NCBI GenBank assembly: GCA_964512485.1
Contig: CAZEHJ010000111.1
Location: forward strand, 1 to 7,467
Length of the DNA: 7,467 nt
From: CAZEHJ01 sp964512485
Lineage (GTDB): Bacteria; Bacteroidota; Rhodothermia; Rhodothermales; UBA10348
Direction of reading: 5' to 3'
Part shown: positions 1 through 6,935 of the stretch, piece by piece
How the letters are laid out: every line of letters starts with the position of its first letter
How positions within the stretch are numbered: position 1 is the stretch's first letter
The notes under the pieces: model-generated
What the model was told of the DNA's origin: nothing
Databases searched by the model: none
The model's input: the letters and a program-made list of their open reading frames with translations, nothing else
Program-made: the position numbers and the translations under genes

Positions 1-24
1 AGTCGCGCCGAGCCGAGGTCGGAT

Positions 25-561
25 TCAGCTGAGCTTTTCGCGAATTGCGGCCAACACCTGTTCCAAAGACCCTCCGTAGAGATCTCCTTTGCTCTGCATG
101 AGGTGTCGAGTGACCCATGCTGTAGCAGCCTTGATGTTAGGATTTTCGAGATGCACAGCTGCGTTTCGGCAGCAAGAAGAAACAATCCTTTCGAAAGGCT
201 CCGGTGAGAAGTGGTCCGAGTGACTGGCGAGATGGTAGAATTTTTCCGCCTCGGTTATCGCCTTGACCATCTCCTTGTTTTCTCCTGAGTAGTTCATCTG
301 TATGGCAACTGCTCCAGACAGCATCATTTCGATGTAGGATTTGAAGTGTCTGTTTCCAGACCAGATGAAGTCTGACTCGAAACGAACGGAGGCTTTGTTG
401 CCTTTCAGGTCCACAGATGAGAGTCTGATTCCATACACGACACAGAACACGAGTCTATTGGCCTCGTGGAAAAAGTGGCGGTAAGCCGACTGACGAGACT
501 TCGTGTTTGGCCTGAACTTGGAAGCCAGGGCCTTTCCGAATGATGTAGCAATAGAGGGCAT
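25..561 (-). CDS. Peptidase M41-like (FtsH protease-type) small protein with degenerate HEXXH motif
   Basis: No symbol is recognised. From the ATG at 561 the product is 178 residues; the frame stays open to a GTG at 654 (209 residues). I prefer 561 because the extra 31 codons are AT-rich and lysine-heavy and cover an inverted repeat that looks regulatory. Near residues 26-45 is SAYRHFFHEANRLV, followed by VVYGIRLSSVDL. This matches the layout of the M41 peptidase region (A-x-HEAGH, then a hydrophobic helix, G, and a beta strand). Next comes a helix with IEMMLSGAVAIQM, resembling the LAG-x-AAE helix of FtsH. The C-terminal helices (AATAWVTRHLMQSKGDLYGG) resemble the A-W-x-x-V-x-x-LA-x-x-L-x-x-x-x-L-x-G end of stand-alone M41-like proteins. 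The second zinc histidine is Arg, so catalysis is unlikely. No AAA+ module or membrane segment is seen. It is transcribed away from the other genes. The fold assignment is inferred by eye; the reading frame itself is fairly secure. Confidence 0.6.
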   Translation of the reverse strand: MPSIATSFGKALASKFRPNTKSRQSAYRHFFHEANRLVFCVVYGIRLSSVDLKGNKASVRFESDFIWSGNRHFKSYIEMMLSGAVAIQMNYSGENKEMVKAITEAEKFYHLASHSDHFSPEPFERIVSSCCRNAAVHLENPNIKAATAWVTRHLMQSKGDLYGGSLEQVLAAIREKLS

Positions 562-640
562 TGACGAGGAATCAATTATTTCACTACTTCGGTAATCGGC
601 AATTTTATTTTTTTCTTTATGCCGTTTTAGGGGCAAAAAC

Positions 641-658
641 GTACGTAGAACCACGTAC
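641..658. repeat. Inverted repeat GTACGT-N6-ACGTAC in divergent intergenic region
   Basis: Perfect 6-bp arms (641-646 and 653-658) flank six bases. Outside them lie an A-run and a T-run (635-639 and 659-662), which would lengthen the stem if C640 bulges. It sits between the leftward M41-like gene and the rightward exchanger gene, in the AT-rich 562-772 interval, where promoters for both should lie. On the minus strand a weak sigma70-like pair, TTGCCG (602-597) and AATAAT (580-575) with a 16-bp spacer, lies between the repeat and the ATG at 561. The repeat could be an operator or a 5'-UTR hairpin; its function is not shown. Confidence 0.4.
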
Positions 659-772
659 TTTTGGCGTTTTTACACCCATTTTCTCGATTTCATCGCCTCC
701 TTTCCCGGCTTCAGACTATGGAACCGGACAGCGCTGCTGCGGTTTGGAAGGCTCGCGAAATCAGACGACTGA

Positions 773-1777
773 ATGCTCCTACACTCTATTCTTTTTCTCC
801 TCGGCCTCGGCATCCTGTATCTGGGTGCGGATTGGCTGATTGAAGGAGCGTCTGAGGTGGCCAAGCGATTTGGCATCCGCCCGCTGGTTATTGGCCTCAC
901 GATCGTCGCGCTGGGAACGTCGCTTCCCGAGTTCCTGCTGAACTTCTTTGCCGTCATAAAGGGAGAAGATGGGTTGGCTATTGGAAACATTATCGGGTCA
1001 AACATTGCAAACATCGCCCTGATACTGGGGGTCAGCTCTGCGATCATGCCCCTGACGGTAGACAAAGAGGTCTTGCAAAAGGAATATCCCATGATGCTGG
1101 CGGTCACGGGTCTCTTCTACCTTTTGGCGCTGGATGGATTGATTTCCCGCATTGATGGTTTCATCTTGGTTGCGGGTCTGGTCGCGTTCATCGCATACAT
1201 ATTTCGAACGTCCACTCGAGTTGAAGGAACGAATTCTGACGCGTCCGAAGGGCAAAATGGCGATTCTGAAATAGAAGCGGAGAGTGGCGCAGGGCTAAAG
1301 GGCCTGTTGAACAGTCCACGACTGGCCCCCTGGATCCGAATACTTCTCATTCTTGGAGGTATGGCTGCGCTAACGGTTGGAGCGCGACTGATGGTGGATT
1401 CCGCCATCGGTATTGCAACGATTCTCCAGATTGCGCCCATACTCATTGGCCTCACGATCGTTGCCATTGGCACGAGTCTGCCAGAGCTCGCCGCCAGTTT
1501 AATGTGCGCCATTCGCAAGGAAAGCGACATGTCAGTCGGCAATATTCTGGGAAGCAACATGCTGAACATTTTGTTCGTAGTGGGTCTGGTCGCGATGATA
1601 CGGCCTATGACCGTGGAACCCGATTCTATCTCTATGCACATTCCCGTCATGATACTGTTCTCGCTGATGCTCTGGCCTCTGGCCCGGAGGAAGTATTTCC
1701 TCTCCAGGTTCAACGGGATCTTTCTTTTGGCAGGGTTTGTCGCTTATCTGGTCTGGCTCATTTATCCCAATTTGTAA
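773..1777 (+). CDS. Na+/Ca2+ exchanger-type cation antiporter (CaCA superfamily, YrbG-like)
   Basis: An inner-membrane antiporter of 334 residues, expected to exchange Ca2+ for Na+ or H+; the exact ions cannot be read from sequence. It has the two inverted alpha-repeats that define the family. Alpha-1 has GTSLPEF (48-54) and GNIIGSN (71-77). Alpha-2 has GTSLPEL (233-239) and GNILGSN (256-262). The ion-coordinating acidic residues are E53 and E238. About ten hydrophobic segments are visible, five on each side of a hydrophilic acidic loop (about 147-185) that is too short to be a eukaryote-style Ca2+-binding regulatory domain. The length is normal for bacterial members. The start is secure upstream, because an in-frame TGA (770-772) directly precedes the ATG. 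There is no clear Shine-Dalgarno sequence. In alpha-1 the segment after PEF is FLLNFFAVIKG, where small or hydroxyl residues are more usual. The next gene starts 8 bp after the stop, so co-transcription is likely. Confidence 0.93.
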   Translation: MLLHSILFLLGLGILYLGADWLIEGASEVAKRFGIRPLVIGLTIVALGTSLPEFLLNFFAVIKGEDGLAIGNIIGSNIANIALILGVSSAIMPLTVDKEVLQKEYPMMLAVTGLFYLLALDGLISRIDGFILVAGLVAFIAYIFRTSTRVEGTNSDASEGQNGDSEIEAESGAGLKGLLNSPRLAPWIRILLILGGMAALTVGARLMVDSAIGIATILQIAPILIGLTIVAIGTSLPELAASLMCAIRKESDMSVGNILGSNMLNILFVVGLVAMIRPMTVEPDSISMHIPVMILFSLMLWPLARRKYFLSRFNGIFLLAGFVAYLVWLIYPNL

Positions 1778-1785
1778 GAGCATTC

Positions 1786-3933
1786 TTGAATCTCTCCTTC
1801 GGACACTCACCCTGGATTCTGACGTTTTGCGTGCTTGTAGCCGCAGGTGCAGCGTGGTGGACCTATCGTTCGACGATCCCGGACATAGAACCGGCCAAAC
1901 GAATACTGCTGGGCGTTTTGAGATTTGTCTCTCTGGCAATCATTCTCATCCTGCTCTTTGAGCCTCTCCTTCAGCGCTCGAGCACAGTACAGACCGAGCC
2001 GGTTGTGGCGGTCCTGATTGACAATTCGGAAAGCATGGCGCTGGCGGACTCTCTCACCGAAGGAGTGTCTCGGTCAACTGCGGAAATTCTGGCTGACATT
2101 GAAGTGCAAACGCGTGGTCTTGAAACGCGCGTATTCACCTTCGGCGAGCAACTCACAAGTGCAGATTCTCTGACAGCCGTCTCTCTCGATCAAAGTCGGA
2201 CTGACATATCAGGCTCTCTTTCAGAGGTAGCGGATCTTCTGTCCGACGAACATTTCGGAGCGCTTATCCTGGCCAGTGATGGCCTCTATAACAGCGGTAC
2301 GAACCCCATCCATGTTGCCGAGCGATTTCCGGTTCCGGTAATTACCGTCGCACATGGGGATTCTTCTGTTCAGCGCGATGTGCGCATCGTGGATGTCGTT
2401 TCAAACGAAATCGTTTATGCAGGATCTGTCGTTCCGGTGCAGGTCAGAATCAGAAATGATGGTTTTGATTCGCAGCAAGTCTCCGTGACGCTTACTTCGG
2501 GCTCGCAGATAGAAGATCGCGAAGTATTGAGCCTTCCTGCGAGTGGAAGTGAACTGACCGTCGATCTCGAGTACGAGACCAGCGAGCCGGGGCGCAAGGA
2601 GTACGTGGTTTCTGTATCTCAATACGAAGGAGAGGCAACGTTTCGAAATAACACGAATCGCCTCAATGTGCAGGTACTGGATCAGAAGAAGTCCATTCTT
2701 TTGGTTGCCGGGGCGCCTTCTCCAGACGTTTCAGCGCTGATGCGAATGCTCCGGTCAGATGACACTGCAGAGGTATCTCGGTTCATTCAGAACAACAATG
2801 GCGAATTCTATGAGGGAGACTTGCCGGCAGACCTGAGTGAGTTTGATCTCATCGTCTCAGTCGGCTACCCGGGGCCTTCCTCTTCTCCTGAGGAGTCAAG
2901 GCGTCTGTCTGAGGCGGTTTCGGGAGGGATTCCATTCCTGTTTGTTATGGACAAACGAACCAATTTGACCAACTTGGATCGCGAATTTGGCCCCCTGCTT
3001 CCTGCCAGGCCTCAGGTGATGAGTGCAAGCTTTATAAATGGCACCTTCCTCCAGACCCCATCTGCTTCCTCGCACGCAGTTTTTGATATCGACGACCGTC
3101 GCGATGCATCACTCTGGCGGCGATTGCCTCCCGTTTCACTGAACGAGAATCGTTGGGTCGTCAACGCGGGTGCGACGGTGTTGGCGACATCTGAAATTCG
3201 CGGCATCGGGCTCGATGATCCAATCTTCGTCGTTGGCCGTCAAGGCCCGATCAGAAGCGCCGCGCTCTTGGCTCACGGATTCTGGAAGTGGAATATCCTT
3301 CCCGAGGATCTCGAAACTGAAGCGGCACGATTCAATCAGCTTTTTGCGAACCTTGTGCAGTGGCTATTTGCTGCGGAGGACGATCGTCTCGTCCGTGTTT
3401 ATCCCTCTCAGAGGCAATACGCAGAAGGTGAATCGGTCGTTTTGCGAGGTGAGGTCTATGACGAAAGCCTTCGCCCGGTTGCAGACGCTTCTCTTTCCCT
3501 CCTGCTGACGAGCCCTGAAGGACAGGTCTTTCCATATGAGATGCAAGCTCGCGGAAACGGCAGATACAGCACCGACATCGGAAGTCTACCGGCCGGGACG
3601 TTCAGCTATTCTGCGACTGCGACCCGCGACGATGCTGAAATAGGTCTCGACAATGGCTCCTTCTCCATCGGCCGTAGAACACTCGAATTCAGACGAACTC
3701 AGGCAGATTTTGCATTGCTTTCTCAAATAGCGGCCCGATCCGGCGGCAACGCGCTGAGGTCCAGCGAAACGAATCAGATCAGGAATCGGCTCGATAACCT
3801 TCCGAACTTCGTTCCCGTTTCAGAAGCCAGTATTTCACAATCGCGTCTTTGGCAGCTTTATCCATTTTTGCTCATCGTGCTCGTTCTGTTGAGTATCGAA
3901 TGGTTTTTCAGAAAACGATTCGGGATGGTCTGA
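1786..3933 (+). CDS. Membrane-anchored von Willebrand factor A domain protein with Ig-like and GATase-like regions
   Basis: Predicted 715 residues from a TTG at 1786. The frame is open back to an ATG at 1504, but that part lies inside the exchanger gene and reads as non-protein-like sequence. No ATG occurs between 1504 and the first membrane segment, and AAGAG (1776-1780) precedes the TTG. Two N-terminal membrane segments (about 9-26 and 39-62) have a basic loop between them, then comes a vWA domain with the MIDAS signature DNSES (79-83), a Thr at 139 and ASDG at 163-166. An Ig/CARDB-like beta region follows (about 198-297). After it comes an alpha/beta region (about 302-480) beginning ILLVAGAPSPD and containing FDLIVSVGYPG, like the glutamine amidotransferase-like domain of related proteins but with no visible catalytic Cys. 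A second beta domain spans about 530-630. A C-terminal membrane segment (about 690-707) ends in FRKRFGMV. The positive-inside rule puts the large middle part in the periplasm. The role is unknown; vWA domains usually mediate metal-dependent protein contacts. It probably forms an operon with the exchanger. Confidence 0.85.
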   Translation: MNLSFGHSPWILTFCVLVAAGAAWWTYRSTIPDIEPAKRILLGVLRFVSLAIILILLFEPLLQRSSTVQTEPVVAVLIDNSESMALADSLTEGVSRSTAEILADIEVQTRGLETRVFTFGEQLTSADSLTAVSLDQSRTDISGSLSEVADLLSDEHFGALILASDGLYNSGTNPIHVAERFPVPVITVAHGDSSVQRDVRIVDVVSNEIVYAGSVVPVQVRIRNDGFDSQQVSVTLTSGSQIEDREVLSLPASGSELTVDLEYETSEPGRKEYVVSVSQYEGEATFRNNTNRLNVQVLDQKKSILLVAGAPSPDVSALMRMLRSDDTAEVSRFIQNNNGEFYEGDLPADLSEFDLIVSVGYPGPSSSPEESRRLSEAVSGGIPFLFVMDKRTNLTNLDREFGPLLPARPQVMSASFINGTFLQTPSASSHAVFDIDDRRDASLWRRLPPVSLNENRWVVNAGATVLATSEIRGIGLDDPIFVVGRQGPIRSAALLAHGFWKWNILPEDLETEAARFNQLFANLVQWLFAAEDDRLVRVYPSQRQYAEGESVVLRGEVYDESLRPVADASLSLLLTSPEGQVFPYEMQARGNGRYSTDIGSLPAGTFSYSATATRDDAEIGLDNGSFSIGRRTLEFRRTQADFALLSQIAARSGGNALRSSETNQIRNRLDNLPNFVPVSEASISQSRLWQLYPFLLIVLVLLSIEWFFRKRFGMV

Positions 3934-3956
3934 CCCAATTTTCGCGAAACCTGAGA

Positions 3957-3985
3957 CTGACTATCTATGCAGCACAGCGTATATT
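3957..3985 (+). promoter_or_regulatory. Candidate sigma70-like promoter for the M20 amidohydrolase gene
   Basis: CTGACT (3957-3962, four of six to TTGACA) and TATATT (3980-3985, five of six to TATAAT) are separated by exactly 17 bp, about 70 bp before the ATG at 4056. Eight bases upstream of the -35 is a perfect 10-bp palindrome, TTTCGCGAAA (3940-3949), placed where an operator could lie. A competing element is TATTTTTG (3996-4003), which fits the Bacteroidota -7 consensus TAnnTTTG but lacks a matching upstream box. The 3934-4055 gap holds no gene and no convincing terminator. Confidence 0.3.
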
Positions 3986-4055
3986 CCGTGATGTGTATTT
4001 TTGATACGATCTCTTCGCACTCCCGGACCAGTACAGACGGCCAAAACCAGATTTT

Positions 4056-5300
4056 ATGTCTTCTATCTCCACTTCGCAGGACGAATCAATCTCGGAGCTG
4101 AAAGTCTCCATGAACGGAGATTCCAACAAAAGTATTGAGCAGCTATCAAAGCTCCTGGTTTCGGTCCGCCGGCACCTACATCAGAATCCAGAGCTTGGCC
4201 TGCATGAATTTGAGACCTCAAAATTCATTCGTGCAGTTCTGGAAACACATGGGATGAAGGTCCACGGTCCGCTCGCTACAACTGGTCTGTACGTTGATAT
4301 CGAGGGAACCCACCCGGGACCCATGATTGGCTACCGTGCCGACATGGATGCTCTTCCGATTCAGGATATGAAGAGCACCCCGTATCGCTCCACCACAGAC
4401 GGCATAGCTCATCTGTGTGGTCACGACGCTCACACGGCAATGGCAATTGGTGTGGCAGTATACCTGAACGAGCATCGCGAACATATGCACGGAAAGGCTC
4501 GCGTCTTTTTTCAACCGAACGAAGAAGGCATCCCGAGTGGTGCTCCGCTCATGATCAGAGATGGAGTATTGGACGGCATGTCCGCCGTTTATGCCTCTCA
4601 TGTTGACCCAACGGTTGAAGCGGGCCAATACGGCCTGATGACAGGCGCGGTAACAGCGTCTGCGGACCGTTTCAGAATTCGGGTCAAAGCCTCCTCCACC
4701 GGACACTCTGCTAGGCCCCACCAGTCGACCGACACGATCTGGATTGCCAATCAGATAATGGTCGCCATTTATCAGCTGGTAGGACGCGTCACCGACCCCA
4801 GAAAGCCTGCAGTGATTGCAATTTGCCGACTGCACGCAGGGGAAGCATATAACGTCATTCCTGCGATGGCTGAGTTTGGAGGAACGTTTCGATGCACGGC
4901 CAACGAAGACCGAGAAACGTTCAAAACGAGGATTGAACAGACTGCACACCATATGGGTGAAGGGTATGGAGCGGAAGTACAGGTTGATTTCGATCTCGGT
5001 GCCCCATCTGTCGTCAATGACGGCCAAATGGTAGGACATCTGCGCGAGACCATTACGGAGGAACTGGGCGAGCAGGCAATCTTCAACATTCCCGTACCGA
5101 GTATGGGTGCCGAAGACTTCGCGCACTATCTCACACACATTCCGGGAGCGCTCCTTCGCGTCGGCACGTGTGAAAGTCCTGACACCGCTTACGTACTCCA
5201 CGATTCGCAGTTTGATATCGATGAGTCTGTAATGGCCACCTCTGCCGAAGTCATTTCCAAGAGCATGATCCGCTACCTTTCCGTACATGCGGCCCAATAG
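4056..5300 (+). CDS. M20-family metal-dependent amidohydrolase (hippurate / N-acyl-amino acid hydrolase type)
   Basis: A zinc (or other divalent metal) hydrolase that removes acyl or related amide groups from amino acids or small peptides; the substrate cannot be told from sequence. It has 414 residues, slightly longer than the usual 380-400. Motifs in order are RRHLHQNPE (38-46), RADMDALP (94-101), CGHDAH (121-126, with C121, H123 and D124), QPNEEG (153-158, with the catalytic base and metal-ligand Glu pair), the metal-ligand His in ASHVDP (H182), GHSARPH (216-222, lid/dimerisation domain), PSMGAEDFA (348-356) and the final metal-ligand His in YVLHD (H382). All expected M20D ligands are present, so it should be active. 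There is no signal peptide, so it is cytoplasmic. The ATG at 4056 is the longest start. The in-frame ATG at 4110 (residue 19), with GGAG 11 bases ahead, would give a more typical N-terminus. The following gene lies 27 bp downstream. Confidence 0.93.
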   Translation: MSSISTSQDESISELKVSMNGDSNKSIEQLSKLLVSVRRHLHQNPELGLHEFETSKFIRAVLETHGMKVHGPLATTGLYVDIEGTHPGPMIGYRADMDALPIQDMKSTPYRSTTDGIAHLCGHDAHTAMAIGVAVYLNEHREHMHGKARVFFQPNEEGIPSGAPLMIRDGVLDGMSAVYASHVDPTVEAGQYGLMTGAVTASADRFRIRVKASSTGHSARPHQSTDTIWIANQIMVAIYQLVGRVTDPRKPAVIAICRLHAGEAYNVIPAMAEFGGTFRCTANEDRETFKTRIEQTAHHMGEGYGAEVQVDFDLGAPSVVNDGQMVGHLRETITEELGEQAIFNIPVPSMGAEDFAHYLTHIPGALLRVGTCESPDTAYVLHDSQFDIDESVMATSAEVISKSMIRYLSVHAAQ

Positions 5301-5327
5301 GGGTTAGGCTCCTCTCAGCGATGGGTC

Positions 5328-6791
5328 TTGGCTGGTGTAATCCACCATCTACTTTTCGTGACGGCTTCCAGGCTTCATTTTTTCGTTTTGCTGTGGACTC
5401 TCGTTTCTGCTGCATCCGGACAGTCGCTCTCTCTGAACGAATATTTATCTGCTCCCTCCGGCGGCAGCGCTGAGTTTATTGAATTGCTTTGGAGTGGCGC
5501 TCACGCCATTGACAGCGCCGATATTCTGATCAGGGACTCGCGTCCCATCTGGCGACACGTCACTGAATCAATACTGATCTCCCCGGGCGAGCTCATACTT
5601 CTGGCCCAGAATCCTGAAGACTTCTCAGACATATCTCTCGCTGGAGTGCACGTTCTGGCCCTCAGTACCTGGCCAACGCTCAACAATGGAGGAGATGCGC
5701 TGGTTCTCTCGCTCAATCAAGTCCTCGTAGACTCAACGAGTTACTCCTCCAAAGACGTTCGGCCAGGAATCTCTCGTGAGAGAATCGGTGGTTCGACTGA
5801 TTGGGGATTTTCCACCGATCCCACCGGTTCGACTCCAGGTCGTTTAAACTCCCTCTCGGCAGCTGGAGAAGACTGGCCTGCCGTCCCAAGGGCGAACGAG
5901 CTCCTGATCACCGAAATAATGTTCGATCCGCTGGCTGACCCAGACGATCACATTCCTGATCAGATAGAGTTCATTGAGATCCTGAATCGATCGAATCGAC
6001 CCGTGAACCTCAGACTTCTCTGGCTTTCCTCCCTTCCCGACGAACGCGGCCACGTCGATTCCCTTTCGCTGACCCCGGCAAATATCGTTCTCCAACCCGA
6101 CAGCATCGCTCTTGCGTTTCGATTCGGTACTTCGACGGAGGGCGCCTGGCCGGGATCGGCGTTGCTCGATCCCTGGCCAGGCGCCCAACTTGATAACGCC
6201 GTCCTCCTCCCTACTTCGAGTAGCCTCGGGCTTTCAAACCAGGGGGAATTTATTCTGATCAAGAACGAAAACGGAGAGGTGGTGTGCGAAGCCTGGTTTT
6301 ATCCGGACCTGCATCACCCGGTTGTTGGCAAGGGTAAAGGCGTATCGCTAGAGCGAGTTGGTTCAGGAATGGCACCTGACATCAATGATGTCTTCGCGTC
6401 ATCCTCAAGCGATGAAGGGGCGACACCTGGGTACTTCTCAGGACTGAGGCCCAACCAAAGCCCGGTTTCGTCCGTGAGCCTCAGCATAACGCCCGCTTCG
6501 TTCTATCCAGAACATCGCGAGCTCAGCTTTCAAACCACCATCACGTTGAGAGTACCGAACAGGTCCGCGGCCCACGTCGCCGCTCTCGACGTGTACGATG
6601 AAAATGGTATCCACCGGCGGACACTCACACCGGGACGACTGTTGAGCGAGTCTATGACCGTGATATGGAACGGCAGGGACGATCTGGGAAATCTGGTTCC
6701 TACCGGATTCTATGTCATACTTGCCCGGATCATGACTGCAAACGGAAAGAGAATTCAGAGGCTCAAGCAAGTCGTTTCCGTGATCAGGTAG
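5328..6791 (+). CDS. Exported lamin-tail (LTD) domain protein with FlgD-like Ig C-terminus
   Basis: A probable secreted or cell-surface protein of 487 residues from TTG 5328, or 477 from GTG 5358; no ATG is available near the front. The GTG start gives a compact signal peptide (TASRLHFFVLLWTLVSAASG before Q). The first lamin-tail-like domain (about 33-173) shows LNEYLSAPSGGSAEFIEL, NNGGDALVL and a closing SRERIGGSTDWGFS...STPGRLN. The second (about 190-372) shows LLITEIMFDPLADP, IEFIEILNRSNRPVNL, LSNQGEFILI, GVSLERV and a closing SSSDEGATPGYFSG. These are the usual LTD beta-sandwich landmarks. The last 95 residues (ALDVYDENG, TVIWNGRDDLGNLVPTGFYVILA) match FlgD-type Ig-like domains, common at the ends of surface proteins in this bacterial group. 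LTDs are often found beside exported nucleases or phosphatases, but no catalytic domain is present here, so binding or a structural role is likelier. It probably shares a transcript with the M20 gene. A very strong palindrome lies inside it at 6140-6186. Confidence 0.85.
   Translation: MAGVIHHLLFVTASRLHFFVLLWTLVSAASGQSLSLNEYLSAPSGGSAEFIELLWSGAHAIDSADILIRDSRPIWRHVTESILISPGELILLAQNPEDFSDISLAGVHVLALSTWPTLNNGGDALVLSLNQVLVDSTSYSSKDVRPGISRERIGGSTDWGFSTDPTGSTPGRLNSLSAAGEDWPAVPRANELLITEIMFDPLADPDDHIPDQIEFIEILNRSNRPVNLRLLWLSSLPDERGHVDSLSLTPANIVLQPDSIALAFRFGTSTEGAWPGSALLDPWPGAQLDNAVLLPTSSSLGLSNQGEFILIKNENGEVVCEAWFYPDLHHPVVGKGKGVSLERVGSGMAPDINDVFASSSSDEGATPGYFSGLRPNQSPVSSVSLSITPASFYPEHRELSFQTTITLRVPNRSAAHVAALDVYDENGIHRRTLTPGRLLSESMTVIWNGRDDLGNLVPTGFYVILARIMTANGKRIQRLKQVVSVIR
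6140..6186. repeat. Long inverted repeat (19-bp stem, 8-nt loop) inside the LTD gene
   Basis: The left arm, 6140-6151 (GGGCGCCTGGCC), pairs perfectly with 6175-6186. The inner arm, 6152-6158 (GGGATCG), pairs perfectly with 6167-6173 (CGATCCC). Only T6174 is unpaired, and the loop is 6159-6166. The hairpin is GC-rich and lies in the second lamin-tail domain, where it encodes the near-symmetrical GAWPGSALLDPWPGA. No T-run follows, so it is not an ordinary intrinsic terminator. It may be an inserted palindromic element, an mRNA structure that affects translation, or a result of the protein's own imperfect repeat. Confidence 0.8.
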
Positions 6792-6857
6792 ATTGGTCTG
6801 TGCGATATCGATAAGCCAAACCTTGCAGCTGCTCAGAGGAACAGCCGATTTCCCTCA

Positions 6858-6876
6858 ACGTTGCAGGAGCCAACGT
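6858..6876. repeat. Small inverted repeat ACGTTG-N7-CAACGT upstream of the Fe-S carrier gene
   Basis: Perfect 6-bp arms lie 60 bp before the ATG at 6936, in the 144-bp gap after the LTD gene; the same bases also form a CAACGT direct repeat at 15-bp spacing (6856 and 6871). It may be an operator. The gap has no convincing -35/-10 pair (TTGCAG at 6861-6866 with TACACC 17 bp later is weak) and no terminator, so how the gene is transcribed is unclear. Confidence 0.2.
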
Positions 6877-6935
6877 AGAGTTCTACACCCCAACAATCTG
6901 CTCGAACGAGGCCCAAGGCACGTCGAGAAATCCAT

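Noticed and set aside
561..843. Short plus-strand open frames starting at 561 and 661
   Set aside because: They overlap the antisense start of the M41-like gene or the exchanger start, have no start context, and have unnatural composition.
1117..1713. Antisense open frame of 198 codons opposite the exchanger
   Set aside because: It mirrors the conserved membrane protein on the plus strand and has no domain features.
1786..3933. Identification of the vWA gene as batA or batB
   Set aside because: The protein is about twice as long, has two N-terminal membrane segments plus Ig-like and GATase-like regions, and lacks the MoxR/Bat neighbourhood.
3901..3950. Intrinsic terminator after the vWA gene
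   Set aside because: Only weak GGG/CCC and GAAAA/TTTTC pairings occur, with no GC-rich stem followed by a T-run.
4218..5297. Long antisense open frame of 359 codons opposite the amidohydrolase
   Set aside because: The plus strand carries a complete set of M20 catalytic motifs in order; the antisense product has no recognisable motif and is a codon-bias shadow.
5784..5834. 8-bp inverted repeat (ATCGGTGG/CCACCGAT) and repeated GGTTCGACT in the LTD gene
   Set aside because: Short, with a 20-nt loop, and the repeated bases encode a GST tripeptide twice; explained by coding sequence.
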